This document shows, piece by piece, positions 26,748 to 39,700 of a stretch of 64,000 nt of DNA. This DNA is from Silanimonas sp. (GTDB lineage: Bacteria; Pseudomonadota; Gammaproteobacteria; Xanthomonadales; Xanthomonadaceae). Under the pieces are notes generated by a model, which was not told the origin of the DNA, did not search any database, and was given only the letters and a program-made list of their open reading frames with translations. The position numbers were made by a program, and so were the translations under genes. Each line of letters begins with the position of its first letter. The first letter of the stretch is position 1. The DNA is taken from the NCBI RefSeq assembly GCF_027531545.1, contig NZ_JAPZSC010000007.1:33557-97556 (forward strand). The letters run 5' to 3'.

Positions 26748-27341
26748 ATGCTCCGACGCCCTGTTCTCCCGGCCGCGATCCTCGCGCTGGGCCTGACTTT
26801 TGCCGCGCATGCCGAGGCCGCGGCGGAGGCCCTGCCCGCCGCCCTGCCCGACGGCACCCCGAACACGCCGGTGCCGGCGCTGGACCTCGACCGCTACACC
26901 GGCCACTGGCACGAGGTGGCGCGGTTGCCGATGTTCTTCCAGCGGAACTGCATTGGCGACACCACCGCCACGTACACGTCGCTCGATGACGGCAGCATCG
27001 AAGTCCGCAACGCCTGCCGCACCGACGACGGAATGATCGAATCGACCGGCGCCGCGCGTCGGGCCGGCGATGGAGGGGCGCTGGAAGTGCGCTTTGCCCC
27101 CGGTTGGCTGGGCTGGGTGCCGATGGTCTGGGCCGACTACTGGGTGGTGGACCTCGACCCGGGCTACGGCTGGGCGGTCGTGGGCGGGCCGAAGCAGGGC
27201 GCGATGTGGATCCTCGCGCGCGAAACCACGCTCGATCCCGCCCTGTTCGAACGCATCCGCCAACGGGCCGAAGCCCGCGGCTACCGGCTGGCCGAACTCG
27301 TGGTCGATCCCGCCCAGCGCGACCGGATCGCCGCGGAGTAG
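26748..27341 (+). CDS. blc: Bacterial lipocalin (Blc-like)
   Basis: This 197-residue protein has a signal peptide (AAILALGLTFAAHAEA) and a lipocalin fold: the GxW motif in YTGHWHEVARLPMFFQRNC, TDD in the second conserved block and YGWAVVGGPKQGAMWILAR matching the Blc family. Bacterial Blc proteins bind lysophospholipids at the outer membrane. E. coli Blc is lipidated; no lipobox Cys is visible here, so this copy may be soluble in the periplasm. Its last 61 bases overlap the convergent DUF4105 gene. Confidence 0.85.
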   Translation: MLRRPVLPAAILALGLTFAAHAEAAAEALPAALPDGTPNTPVPALDLDRYTGHWHEVARLPMFFQRNCIGDTTATYTSLDDGSIEVRNACRTDDGMIESTGAARRAGDGGALEVRFAPGWLGWVPMVWADYWVVDLDPGYGWAVVGGPKQGAMWILARETTLDPALFERIRQRAEARGYRLAELVVDPAQRDRIAAE

Positions 27342-28174
27342 GCCTTGCCCTCGAGGCCCGCGGCCTCGGCGTCGCGGGCGAGGCCGTCGATGCGGTGCAC
27401 CTCGCGGTAGCCGTCGCGCGGCAGGTCGGTGTCGATGAGGCCGAGGTCGAAAGCGAGGTCGTCGCTGTAGCCGGGCAGACGCGTCCGCCAGCTCATCGGG
27501 ATCGTGCCGGGCGCCAGCGCATCGACGGCATCGACGATGGTCGTGGTGCAGTTCGCCGACAGCGTGTTGTAGAACGCCGGTCGCTCGGCGAGCGCATTGG
27601 CTTTCTCCAGCAGCGCCAGCAGCAACGCCCGCGCCTGCGCCGGCGTGGCCCGCAGGCGGTACAGGTGGACCGGGTCGCGTCGATGCGCCGCCCGCAAGCC
27701 GATCAGGTCGCGCTCGTCGCCCAGCACGAGCATCAGTTCGTACTGCCGGAACAGCCCGGCCAGCGGGGAATAGGTTTCGCCCACTTCCTTGCGTACTTCG
27801 GCGGAGATCGCGAGATGGCGGCCGTCGCGGAAGCCGAAGCTCACGAAGGTGTGCGCCGGGCCGCGCCAATCCGCGAAGGGCTCGACGATGAACCAGGCGC
27901 TGTCCACCTCGTCGAGGCGGTACTCGCGGCTCTCCCAGCGAAGGTCGAAATCGGACGTGCTGCGGTAGCGGGCGTTGCGGACGTTCACCAGCCGCAGGCC
28001 ATCGCCCGCCATCGTGGCGACCGGCATGCGGGCCTGCTCGGGCACCCAGTCGCGGTCACCCGAGGGCCGCACGAGGAGCACCAAGGCGCCCCATCCCATC
28101 GCGACGACGGCCATGATCAGGAGACCGACGCGCAGCGCGGGGAAGCTCGTTGGAATGGGCATGGCGCGCGTCAT
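27281..28174 (-). CDS. DUF4105 membrane-anchored protein
   Basis: This 297-residue protein has an N-terminal anchor (RVGLLIMAVVAMGWGALVLLV) and a DUF4105 domain whose marks are YRSTSDFDLRWESREYRLDEV, HTFVSFGFRDGRHLAIS, SAEVRKEVGETYSPLAG and the Cys in FYNTLSANCTTTIVDAVD. DUF4105 is thought to be a NlpC/P60-like cysteine-peptidase-fold family of the periplasm, and the Cys of SANCTT fits a nucleophile. The start may be 28174 or 28162. The 3' end overlaps the lipocalin gene by 61 bases, and it is divergent from the amidohydrolase gene. Confidence 0.75.
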   Translation of the reverse strand: MTRAMPIPTSFPALRVGLLIMAVVAMGWGALVLLVRPSGDRDWVPEQARMPVATMAGDGLRLVNVRNARYRSTSDFDLRWESREYRLDEVDSAWFIVEPFADWRGPAHTFVSFGFRDGRHLAISAEVRKEVGETYSPLAGLFRQYELMLVLGDERDLIGLRAAHRRDPVHLYRLRATPAQARALLLALLEKANALAERPAFYNTLSANCTTTIVDAVDALAPGTIPMSWRTRLPGYSDDLAFDLGLIDTDLPRDGYREVHRIDGLARDAEAAGLEGKAYSAAIRSRWAGSTTSSASR

Positions 28175-28219
28175 CGGCGGCAAGGGTACAGTGCGGCCTC
28201 CACGGGAGGACACCACGCC

Positions 28220-30277
28220 ATGCGATCGACCCTGCTGTTCGCCGCGCTCGCCGCAGCACTCGGCACCGCCGAAGCCGCCGAGACCCAGCGCTACGTCGTG
28301 CTGACGCCGGAGGCCACCATCGGCCACCTGCACGCCACGGTGGACGGCGACACGGTCAGCGTCGACTACGACGTCAAGGACAACGGCCGCGGCCCGACGA
28401 TGAAGGAAACGCTGCGCCTCTCCGAGGCCGGGCTTCCGGTCGAATGGTCGATCACCGGCGCGACGACGTTTGGCAGCAAGGTCGATGAGCGCTTCGCCGT
28501 CGCCGACGGCAAGGCCACGTGGAAGGACGCCGTGGGCACCGGCGAGGCGGCCAACGCCACCGGCGCGCTGTACATCGGGCAGAGCGGCACGCCCTGGGCC
28601 CTGGGCGTCTATGCCCGCGCGCTGATGGCCGATGCCGACGGCCGCATCGCCACCCTCCCCGGCGGCGAACTGCGCTTGGAGAAGGGCGACACGCTGGAAG
28701 TGGGCAGCGGCGATGACAAGCAGACCGTCCAGCGCGTCACGCTCTCGGGCCTCGACCTCGATCCGACGAACCTGCTGGTCGAAGCCGACGGCGACCTGTT
28801 CGCCGTGCTGTCCGGCGGCCGCAACCTCGTGCTCCGCGAAGGCTACGAGGCCGATGCCGAACGCCTGCGCCAGCTGGCCATCGAACTCGGTGAACAGCGC
28901 TTCATCGCGATGCAGGCCGAGGTGGCCCATCGCTACGAGCACCCCGTGCGCATCCGCAACGTGCGCGTGTTCGATCCGAAGACCGGCACGCGCTCCGAGC
29001 CGGTCAGCGTGGTCGTCTACCGCAACCGCATCAGCGGCATCCAGCCGCTCGACGCCACCGGCACCGGCCCGGAAGTCGTCGTCGAGGGCGAAGGCGGCAC
29101 GCTGGTGCCCGGCATGTACGAGATGCACGGCCACATCGGCCAGAACCGCACCGTGCTCAACCTCGCCGCCGGCATCACCTCGGTGCGCGACATGGGCAAC
29201 GATAACGACGTCCTCGATCGCCTGATCCAGAGCATCGAGTCCGGCAAGCTCGCCGGCCCGCGCATCACCCGCGCCGGGTTCATCGAGGGCCGCAGCCCGT
29301 TCAATTCCAACAACGGCTACCTCGTCAGCAGCCAGGCGCAGGCGCTCGAGGCGGTGCGCTGGTACGCGGCGCGCGGCTTCCCGCAGATCAAGCTCTACAA
29401 CAGCATGAACCCGGCTTGGTCGGCCGCCGCCGCGGCCGAAGCGCATCGCCTCGGCCTGCGCGTTTCCGGCCACATCCCGGCCTTCACCAATGCCGACGCG
29501 ATGATCGAGGCCGGATACGATGAGCTCACCCACATCAACCAGGTGATGCTGGGCTGGGTGCTGACGCCGGAAGAAGACACCCGCACCCTCCTCCGCCTGA
29601 CCGCGCTGAAGCGCCTCGACCAGCTGGACCTCGCTTCGCCGCGCGTTCGCAAGACCATGGACGCGATCGTCGAGAATAAGGTTGCCGTCGAGCCCACGCT
29701 CGCCATCCACGAGAACCTGCTGCTCAACCAGGACGGCCAGGTGCCCAGCGGCCAGGCCGAATGGATCGCGAACCTGCCGATCGGCGCCCAGCGCAACGCC
29801 AAGCGCGCGTGGAGCGACATGAGCGCGCCCGGCGACCGCGAGGCCTACGCCGGCGCCTACCGCAAGATCATCGAAGGTGTGCGCGAGATGCACGAGCGCG
29901 GCGTGTTCCTGATCCCCGGCACCGACCTCGGCGGCGGCCTCGCCTTCCATCGCGAGCTGCAGCTGTTCCAGGCCGTCGGCTTCACGCCGGCGCAAGCCCT
30001 GCGCCGCGCGACGATCGACATGGCCGAATACCTCGGCGAGGACCAGCAGCTCGGAAGCATCGAGCGCGGCAAGCTGGCCGACTTCTTCCTCGTTCCCGGT
30101 GACCCGACGGAATCCTTGAGCGAGCTGAAGAACGCCCGCATGGTGATGAAGGACGGCGTCGTCTACTTCCCGAGCGAACTCTACCCGCGCTTCGGCATCC
30201 AGCCGTTCTCGACGGCGCCCGCGGTGCAGGTGCCGCAGGCGGTGGAGACGCCGATCGGCGCCACGCCCTCAAGGTGA
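28220..30277 (+). CDS. Exported amidohydrolase (imidazolonepropionase/prolidase-like)
   Basis: This 685-residue periplasmic protein has a signal peptide (LLFAALAAALGTAEAAE), a beta-rich N-terminal third and an amidohydrolase barrel from about residue 245. Metal-site blocks are PGMYEMHGHIG (HxH), a QIKLYNS lysine region, VSGHIPAF, DELTHINQ and the catalytic Asp in PGTDLGGG. GGGAGGA at 28204-28210 decides the start. Relatives are exported Xaa-Pro dipeptidases or carnosinase-like enzymes of xanthomonads, often found with TonB systems. The usual Asp before HxH is Glu-Met here (YEMHGH). Confidence 0.8.
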   Translation: MRSTLLFAALAAALGTAEAAETQRYVVLTPEATIGHLHATVDGDTVSVDYDVKDNGRGPTMKETLRLSEAGLPVEWSITGATTFGSKVDERFAVADGKATWKDAVGTGEAANATGALYIGQSGTPWALGVYARALMADADGRIATLPGGELRLEKGDTLEVGSGDDKQTVQRVTLSGLDLDPTNLLVEADGDLFAVLSGGRNLVLREGYEADAERLRQLAIELGEQRFIAMQAEVAHRYEHPVRIRNVRVFDPKTGTRSEPVSVVVYRNRISGIQPLDATGTGPEVVVEGEGGTLVPGMYEMHGHIGQNRTVLNLAAGITSVRDMGNDNDVLDRLIQSIESGKLAGPRITRAGFIEGRSPFNSNNGYLVSSQAQALEAVRWYAARGFPQIKLYNSMNPAWSAAAAAEAHRLGLRVSGHIPAFTNADAMIEAGYDELTHINQVMLGWVLTPEEDTRTLLRLTALKRLDQLDLASPRVRKTMDAIVENKVAVEPTLAIHENLLLNQDGQVPSGQAEWIANLPIGAQRNAKRAWSDMSAPGDREAYAGAYRKIIEGVREMHERGVFLIPGTDLGGGLAFHRELQLFQAVGFTPAQALRRATIDMAEYLGEDQQLGSIERGKLADFFLVPGDPTESLSELKNARMVMKDGVVYFPSELYPRFGIQPFSTAPAVQVPQAVETPIGATPSR

Positions 30278-30347
30278 AGTTGCCGCCATCGCGCATCCCG
30301 GGTGGACTCCGACGACCTTCAGACGAAGCGGTACGCACGATGAAGCC

Positions 30348-31265
30348 CTAGCGTGAGGGTGTGTACGACTTGTAGGCGATCTTCCATAGGCCGTCGATGC
30401 GCAACAGCAGGAGCTGCTCATCAAGCGCTTGTGCGGGGCTGAACCGTAGTCTCAACTGTACCGTGGCGCTGTCGCCGTGCGTCAGAACGCGGATGATCGT
30501 TCGTTCGACCTGATCTGCGCCTGATGCAGGCGTGCCGTTGAAGAACCGGATGTACTCGTCGAATGACCAGGTGCCGAGTCGTCCTCCCCTCAAGCCCTCG
30601 ATTCTTGCCGTCGGAAGAAAGGCTTCGCGGATCAACTCCGGGCTTCCGGTGATGCCCGCTTCGAAGTACTTGCCAACGACTTCCCGGATCGCGGATTCAT
30701 CGCGGGAATCGGCATCCGATGCGGCGCCTTCAGCCGGGTTGCCTGCGGCGACGACGTTGACGAAAGGCGCACGCTCGAAGAACTCGCGACTCTCGACCAC
30801 GCGACCGAGATCGGCTTGCTTGGCGCCATCGATGAGCACTTCACGATGGGCGGCCTTGATCCCGGCCCATTCCTGCTCGATGCCGGCGAACCCCTGCGCG
30901 TCGCGGTACGTCACCATCACGACGGCATTCCATGGGCCGTCGTCCGAACCCGTGTCGAGCCACAGGTAGCTGACGAAGAGTCCCCGTTCGACGGCGATCT
31001 TGTCCATCGCGAACCAGTTGGCACGGACATAGCGCTCAAGCTGTCCCAGTTTCCCGGGAGCGGACTTCAGGTAGGTCATCGTCACGACACGCGCGTCGGG
31101 GCCCTCGGTCGTGGGGCCGAGGGTGGCCGGATCCGATGCCGCCAGCGTCACGGTGGGCCATGCCAGGAGACACAACGACGCGCAAAACACCTGCTTGCGC
31201 CACAATCTTCCGATCGCAGCCATAGCCAGTGCCGCGACAACTGTTGTTCCGATCTTGCACGTCAT
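30348..31265 (-). CDS. Exported protein with NTF2-like lumazine-binding domain
   Basis: This 305-residue protein has a double hydrophobic N-terminus (MTCKIGTTVVAALAMAAIG and VFCASLCLLAWPTVTLA), probably a signal peptide with an extended n-region. Residues 55-170 form an unassigned domain (VVTMTYLKSAPGKLGQLERY resembles a ferredoxin-like dimeric alpha-beta barrel). The C-terminal 120 residues match the lumazine-binding-like NTF2 fold (SAIREVVGKYFEAGITGSP, FLPTARIEGLRGG). AGAGGTGAACCC upstream sets the start at 31265. It is divergent from a LysR regulator that may control it. Base composition is somewhat lower in GC than its neighbours. Confidence 0.65.
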   Translation of the reverse strand: MTCKIGTTVVAALAMAAIGRLWRKQVFCASLCLLAWPTVTLAASDPATLGPTTEGPDARVVTMTYLKSAPGKLGQLERYVRANWFAMDKIAVERGLFVSYLWLDTGSDDGPWNAVVMVTYRDAQGFAGIEQEWAGIKAAHREVLIDGAKQADLGRVVESREFFERAPFVNVVAAGNPAEGAASDADSRDESAIREVVGKYFEAGITGSPELIREAFLPTARIEGLRGGRLGTWSFDEYIRFFNGTPASGADQVERTIIRVLTHGDSATVQLRLRFSPAQALDEQLLLLRIDGLWKIAYKSYTPSR

Positions 31266-31308
31266 GGGTTCACCTCTTGGAAAGTCCCGGAACCATAGGA
31301 GCGTGCAT

Positions 31309-31324
31309 TCGCATTGAAAAGCGA
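31309..31324. promoter_or_regulatory. Candidate LysR operator in divergent promoter
   Basis: TCGC-N8-GCGA dyad symmetry, nested in ATTCG-N15-CGAAT (31307-31331), is in the 94-base gap between the divergent LysR gene and its neighbour. LysR regulators usually bind interrupted dyads here, although the spacing is not the classical T-N11-A. Confidence 0.4.
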
Positions 31325-31359
31325 GCCGAATTGAACACCGCCCCCAAATTCCTTGAACC

Positions 31360-32310
31360 ATGAGCCCACGCCCCCACCTCTCGCTCGACGCGATCTACGT
31401 CGTCGATGCCATTGCGCGGCACGGATCGTTCGCGAAGGCGGCGGCCGAGCTCCACAAAGTGCCATCAGCCTTGAGCTACACGGTCGGGCAGCTTGAGAGA
31501 GAACTGGGCATCAAGCTGTTCGAGCGGACCAAGCAGCAGACGCGGTTGACGCCTGGAGGCAAGGACCTGCTCGAGGAAGGGCGACGGCTGCTGCAGCTGG
31601 CCGCCGCTGCGGAGCGCCGACTTGGTCGAATCGCCACCGGCTGGGAGACCGATCTGTGCATCGTCGTCGACTCGCTGCTTGGAACGCAGCGGATCTTCCC
31701 CGCACTCGAAGGCTTTTATGCGCTGGGTTCCGGCACGCGGGTCCGCGTTGCCGAGGAGTCGTTGGAAGGCTGCTGGGAAGCGCTGGTCGAGCATCGCGCT
31801 GACCTCGTCATCGCCGGGCTGGGCGCCGGCGGCATTCCCTCCGGCGGCGGGTATGCCGTCGCACCGCTGGGGGCCGTGGCGTTTGACTTTGCCGTCGCGC
31901 CCGGCCACCCCCTGGCGATCCACGCCGAGGCGCTTGGTGCGCCGTTGCCCGAGTCGGCTGTGCTGCCGCATCGCGCGGTGCGAGTCGCCGACAGCTCGCG
32001 TGCCCGTCCTGCGAAAACATATGGATTGCTGGCCGGCCAGGAGACGCTGACGGTTGCAAGCATGGCGGCGAAGCTCGACGCGCAGCGCGCCGGCCTCGGC
32101 GTCGGCTTCCTTCCCCGCTTCCTAGCGACGCCTGAGTTCGAGCGGGGCACCCTTCTTCGACTGGACGTGCAGCAGCCGCGCCCGGACGCCGTGTTCGCAC
32201 TCGCGTATCGCTCCAATGAACTGGGTCGGGCGGGGCAGTGGTTCGCCGAACGTTTGACGCGCGAGCCTCTGCTGGATGGATGGGCCGCGCCACCCGCCTC
32301 GGCGCCCTGA
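31360..32310 (+). CDS. LysR-family transcriptional regulator
   Basis: This 316-residue regulator has the N-terminal winged helix-turn-helix (YVVDAIARHGSFAKAAAELHKVPSALSYTVGQLERELG) with the usual LysR residues in the recognition helix: FAKAAAEL near residue 25 and SALSYTVGQLE near residue 37. The C-terminal ligand domain begins around residue 90 and shows LSEE/VAEESLEGCWEALVEHRADLVIAG. The ligand is unknown. It is divergent from the exported lumazine-binding-like gene with a candidate operator between them. It reads as YhaJ/PgrR-type. Confidence 0.88.
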   Translation: MSPRPHLSLDAIYVVDAIARHGSFAKAAAELHKVPSALSYTVGQLERELGIKLFERTKQQTRLTPGGKDLLEEGRRLLQLAAAAERRLGRIATGWETDLCIVVDSLLGTQRIFPALEGFYALGSGTRVRVAEESLEGCWEALVEHRADLVIAGLGAGGIPSGGGYAVAPLGAVAFDFAVAPGHPLAIHAEALGAPLPESAVLPHRAVRVADSSRARPAKTYGLLAGQETLTVASMAAKLDAQRAGLGVGFLPRFLATPEFERGTLLRLDVQQPRPDAVFALAYRSNELGRAGQWFAERLTREPLLDGWAAPPASAP

Positions 32311-32332
32311 GCCTCCCGGCGCGAGGGCGGAC

Positions 32333-32851
32333 TCAGTCCGCCTTCGCTGCCGTAGGCGGCACCATCCGCTCATGCAGCTCGGCAGTGGCCATCAGCGCCG
32401 CCGAGCCGTACCAGGGGTGGTACTCGGCGACCATCTCGCCGTTGACGATCACGGGATCGGTTTCGGTGAGCGCCTTCGCTTCCTCGACGCTCTCGACCGC
32501 GAAGATGAAGAGGCCGCGCCACCCGGAGTCGCTGGGCATGAAGGGGCCGGCGACCGCGAGTTTTCCCTCCTTCGCCAAGCGCTGGATGTTGGCCATGTGC
32601 CCCGCGAACATCGCCGTGCGCGCCTCGCCGTCCGGCATGCGCGTGGGGCCGGTCTTCAGCACCACCAATACGTAGCGGCGCATGCCGAGTTCGTCCGCAC
32701 CGTGCCGTTTGGCGAGATCGGCATCGAAAGCCACGGCCGGCGCGGCGGATGCATCGGTCGAGGCTGGCGTGTCCGATGCCAGCACAGCACCGGACGCCAG
32801 TCCGAACCAAGCCGTCATCGCGATGAGGGTCGGCAAGCGAATCAGGCGCAT
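32333..32851 (-). CDS. Exported YciI-like protein in formaldehyde operon
   Basis: This 172-residue protein has a signal peptide (LPTLIAMTAWFGLASGAVLA) followed by a YciI domain: RYVLVVLKTGPTRM, FAGHMANIQRLAKEGKLAVAGPFM and GLFIFAVESVEEAKALTETDPVIVNGEMVAEYHPWYG. YciI domains are ferredoxin-like, some with dehalogenase or lyase-like activity, and are normally cytosolic; export is unusual. It follows frmB by 11 bases on the same strand, so it is likely part of the frmA-frmB transcript. The reason for the link is unknown. Confidence 0.75.
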   Translation of the reverse strand: MRLIRLPTLIAMTAWFGLASGAVLASDTPASTDASAAPAVAFDADLAKRHGADELGMRRYVLVVLKTGPTRMPDGEARTAMFAGHMANIQRLAKEGKLAVAGPFMPSDSGWRGLFIFAVESVEEAKALTETDPVIVNGEMVAEYHPWYGSAALMATAELHERMVPPTAAKAD

Positions 32852-32862
32852 GGCGGGCTCCT

Positions 32863-35767
<2,905 letters not shown>

Positions 35768-35807
35768 AGCACCGGCCTCGCCCCGCGCCAGCGGACGCCC
35801 ACCCCGG

Positions 35808-36716
35808 ATGAGCCGCCTGCTCTCGCCCCTGCTCACGCGCGACGCCATCGACGCGCTGCGTGCTGCCCGCGCGCGCGGCGACGCGGCCTGGCGCGGCTCG
35901 CTCGATGCCGGCCGCACCGAGAGCGATATCGCGCTCGACGCCGAAGGCTTCCACTGGGGCGGCGCGCGCTGGCCTTGGCCCGCGCCCGAAGACGCGTTCA
36001 AGGACCGCACGCTCTACGCCGCGTTGCCCACGGGCAGCGGCAGCACCGACTGGCAGCCGGTGCAGCGCTTCGGCCGCGCGCTGATCAAGCTCATCCCGAC
36101 CGACTGGGGCCCACCCACCTTCGAGATCGACGGCATCAAGATGCTGCCGACCGCGCAGGTCTCCCCGTGGGACGACGCGGCCACCAAGGTCGGGCTGGTG
36201 CAGCCACGCGGCAGGCGCCTGCTCGATTGCTGCGGCGGCCTCGGCTACTACGCCGCGCACGCATTGGCGAACGGCGCGGCCCACGTGCAGAGCTTCGAGA
36301 AGAACCCCGGCGTGGTGTGGCTGCGGCGCCTGAACCCATGGTCGCCGGACGTCGACGACCCCGCGAACACGGGGCGCTTCACGCTCACCGAAGGCGACGT
36401 GTCGATGGCGATCACCGCCCTGCCCGACGCGCACTTCGACGCGGCGCTGCACGACCCGCCGCGCTTCGGCATCGCCGGCGAGCTGTACTCGCAAGCCTTC
36501 TACGACCAGCTGGCGCGCGTGCTGAAACCCGGCGCGCCACTCTTCCACTACACCGGCACGCCGAACGCCAAGACCAGCGGCCGTGACGTGCCTGGCGAGG
36601 TCATCAAGCGGCTGGAAAAAGCCGGCTTCCGCGCGGAGCGGAAGCTCGACGGCGTCTTCGCGACGAAAGGCCGAGGCACCGCCCCGGCCCGCTCGGGCCC
36701 GCGCCCACCGCGCTGA
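35808..36716 (+). CDS. Predicted SAM-dependent methyltransferase (COG2521-like)
   Basis: This 302-residue protein has a Rossmann methyltransferase core beginning at about residue 135: RRLLDCCGGLGYYAAHALANG (motif I), VQSFEKNPGVVWL (acidic strand-2 end), and HFDAALHDPPRFGIAGELYS, where DPPRF resembles the DPPY/NPPY motif of N6 or exocyclic-amine methyltransferases. The C-terminal part reads FHYTGTPNAKTSGRDVPGEV. A hydrophilic tail of about 15 residues is rich in Arg/Pro. Substrate is unknown; relatives are predicted archaeal-type methyltransferases. Start at 35808 follows GCGGACGCCCACCCCGG. Confidence 0.75.
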   Translation: MSRLLSPLLTRDAIDALRAARARGDAAWRGSLDAGRTESDIALDAEGFHWGGARWPWPAPEDAFKDRTLYAALPTGSGSTDWQPVQRFGRALIKLIPTDWGPPTFEIDGIKMLPTAQVSPWDDAATKVGLVQPRGRRLLDCCGGLGYYAAHALANGAAHVQSFEKNPGVVWLRRLNPWSPDVDDPANTGRFTLTEGDVSMAITALPDAHFDAALHDPPRFGIAGELYSQAFYDQLARVLKPGAPLFHYTGTPNAKTSGRDVPGEVIKRLEKAGFRAERKLDGVFATKGRGTAPARSGPRPPR

Positions 36717-36746
36717 TCGCGCGGCGGGCGGCTCGGTCTCGGGCGA

Positions 36747-39700
36747 TTACTTCCCCGGCATCGCAAACGGCCGGCCGCGCGCACCGGCGCGGGGATGCGG
36801 ACGCTCGTCGTTCTGCGTGCGACCACCCTCGTCGTCGCCACGCAGCTTGAAGGGCGGCGTCCAGCGCGGCGTCGGGGCCTTCGGCGCCTCGATGTCGAAC
36901 GCGCTGCGGTGCGTCGCGCCGGCATGGGCCACCTCCAGCGTGTAGCGGCCCGGCACCGGATACAGGCGATGGCCGAGGCGGATCGATTCCGCGTAGGGCT
37001 GGTTCTGGCGCAGCCCGCGCTGGTCGGCGGCGAGGGCCTCGAGGGCCTGCTTCTCCGCGGCGGCGACGAGGCCCGCGTCGAGCTGCAGGCCCCAGGCGAA
37101 GCTGTTGAGCCCGTCGATGGCCGCGCGCTCGAACTGCGCCAACGGGCGGTCCTTGGCATCCAGCAGGCGGAATTGCACGGTGCCAGCCTGCTTCGCCCAG
37201 AAGGTGCCGCGCAGCTCGGGCAGGTGCTCCGGACGGTCGAACCACGGGTCGGGGCGACGGCGCCAGTCGCGCGAAGCCTGCAGGCCGTCGATGTGGAACA
37301 GGTGCACCGCCGAGGCCCGCACCGTGGCGTCGAGCTGCTGCACCGGCAGCACGTCGACCACCCAGGCGCTGCGGCCGTGCGTGCCGGCAATGAGTTCGCG
37401 ATCCCGCGGGTGCACGAACAGGTCGTGCACCGGCACGTTCGGCAAGCCGCCGTCGAGGGCCTGCCAGGCTTGCCCGCGATCGAGGCTCACGTAGACGCCG
37501 CGGTCGGTGCCGACGTAGAGCACGTCCGGATTCACCGTGTCCTCGCGGATCACGTTCACCGGCTCCGACGGCAAGCCTGCCGCGATGGACGTCCAGCTCT
37601 TGCCGAAGTCGTCGCTGCGGTACAGGTAGACGCGGTCGTCGTCCTGCCGGTAGCCGTTGAGGGCGAGGTAGAGGCGCTCCTCGGCGTGGCGCGAGAGTTC
37701 CACGCGGCTCACCCAACGATCCGCCGGGAGACGCGCGTCGACCTGCTGCCAGCGCGCGCCGCCATCGCGGGTCACGTGGACGTGGCCGTCGTCGGTGCCG
37801 ACGCCGATGCGGCCGAAGTGCAGCGGAGATTCGGAAACGCTGGTGATCGTCGCGAACGGCACGTTGCCGCGACGCGTGGAGCGGGTGAGATCAGGGCTGA
37901 TCGCGGTCCAGCTGCGGCCGCGGTCGAACGAGCGGTACAAGCGGTTCGCCGCCATGTAGACCGTGCGCGCATCGTGCGGCGAAAGGATGACCGGCGTGCT
38001 CCAGTTGAAGCGCAGCACCGGCTCGGCTAGCGGCGCGCGCGGACGCACGTCGTGGCGACGGCCCTCGCGGTCGATGCGCGTGTAGTAGCCGAACTGGTAG
38101 CCGGTGTAGGTGTCGCCGGACTCGTCGTCCACCGCCACCCACATGCCGTCGCCGCCGTTGAGGAAGGACCAGTCCTCGCCGAGCTCCCAACGCGTGCGGC
38201 TGCTGCCCTTCCACGTGCCGTTGTCCTGCAGGCCGCCGTAGACGTTGTACGGCTCGGCCATGTCGGCGTAGATCGTGTAGAACTGGCCCACGGGCTGCGC
38301 ATCGAGCTTGCGCCAGGTCACGCCGCGGTCGTGGCTCACGTCCAGGCCACCGTCGTTGCCGAGCAGCAGGCGCTGGGGATGATTCGGGTCGATCCACAGC
38401 GAGTGGTGGTCGACGTGCACGCTGGGGTGGTTGGTATAGCCCTCCCAGGTCTTGCCGCCATCCGAAGAGACGATCAGCGGCACGCCCATCGTGTAGACGC
38501 GCTCGGCGTCGCTCGGATCGACGGCGATTTCGGCGAAGTAGTAGCCGTAGGAATAGGTGACCTCGCGGATCGGCGTGTCGTGGGTGCGACGCCACGTGCT
38601 GCCGCCGTCATCGGTGCGCCACACGGTGTGGCCCCAGGTCGGGTTGTCGAACAGCGCGGCGTTGCCGTCTTCGAGGCGGCTGATCAGCATCGGCAGCGTG
38701 ATCGATCCGTCGCGCACGCCGTCGAGGAGGGTCTTGGCATCGAGTTCCACCGGCAGGTCGGCGCCGCGGATGAAGCCCTCGATCTCCGCGGGGTCCTGGG
38801 CGAGGAATTCCTCGCGGCTCATGGCCTTCAGGCGCTGCGGCGAGAGCGGCCGATCACCGAGGTCCTGAAGCGCCTCGGGCAAGGGCGCCCAATGGTCGAT
38901 CGTCGCGTACACCGTGTCGGGCTGGCTGCGCGCCACCGCGAGGCCGATGCGCCCCACCGTGTCGCCCTGCGGCAGGCCACCGTCGAGCCGGCGCCACGTG
39001 CGGCCGCCGTCGTTCGATTTGTGGATGCCCGAACCGTCGCCGGCTTCGGTGAACTGCCATGGCGCGCGCTGGCGGTCCCAGAGCGCCGCGTACAGCACGT
39101 CGGGGCGGCTCGGATCGATCACGAGGTCGCTGGCCCCCGTCCAATCGTTCGACGGCACGAGAACGTGGGTCCACGTCTCGCCGCCGTCTTCGGTGAGGAA
39201 CACGCCACGCTGGCCACCGGGCGAATAGAGCTTGCCCGCGGCGGCAACCAGCACGCGACGCCCGTCTCGGGGGTCGACGACGATCGACGCGATGCGATCG
39301 GTGCCGGCCAGCCCTTTGGGCGCAAAGGTCTTGCCGCCGTCGCGGCTGACGAACATGCCATGGCCGCCATAGTTCGAGCGCGCTGCGCTCGGTTCGCCGC
39401 TGCCGATCCAGAGCGTCTCGGGCGCGGACGGATCGACGGCGATCGCGCCGACGACAGTGTTCGGCAGGCGGTCGGTCAGCGGCTCGAACGAACCGCCGTC
39501 ATTGGTGGTCTTCCACACACCGCCCGTCGCGTAGGCAACGTAGTAGGTGTACGGCTGGCCCGGAACGGAGGCGAAATCCATCACGCGGCCGCCCTGCTCC
39601 GTGGGGCCGATGCTGCGCCAGCCGAGGCCGCGGAACGGCGACGCCGCTTCCATGCGCTGGTGCTGCTGCCACGCCGCCGCACGCTGTTCGGGCGTGCTCG

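Noticed and set aside
27281..29995. Minus-strand ORF extending through the amidohydrolase gene
   Set aside because: Only the last 297 residues (27281-28174) show DUF4105 features; the rest is a shadow of the plus-strand amidohydrolase.
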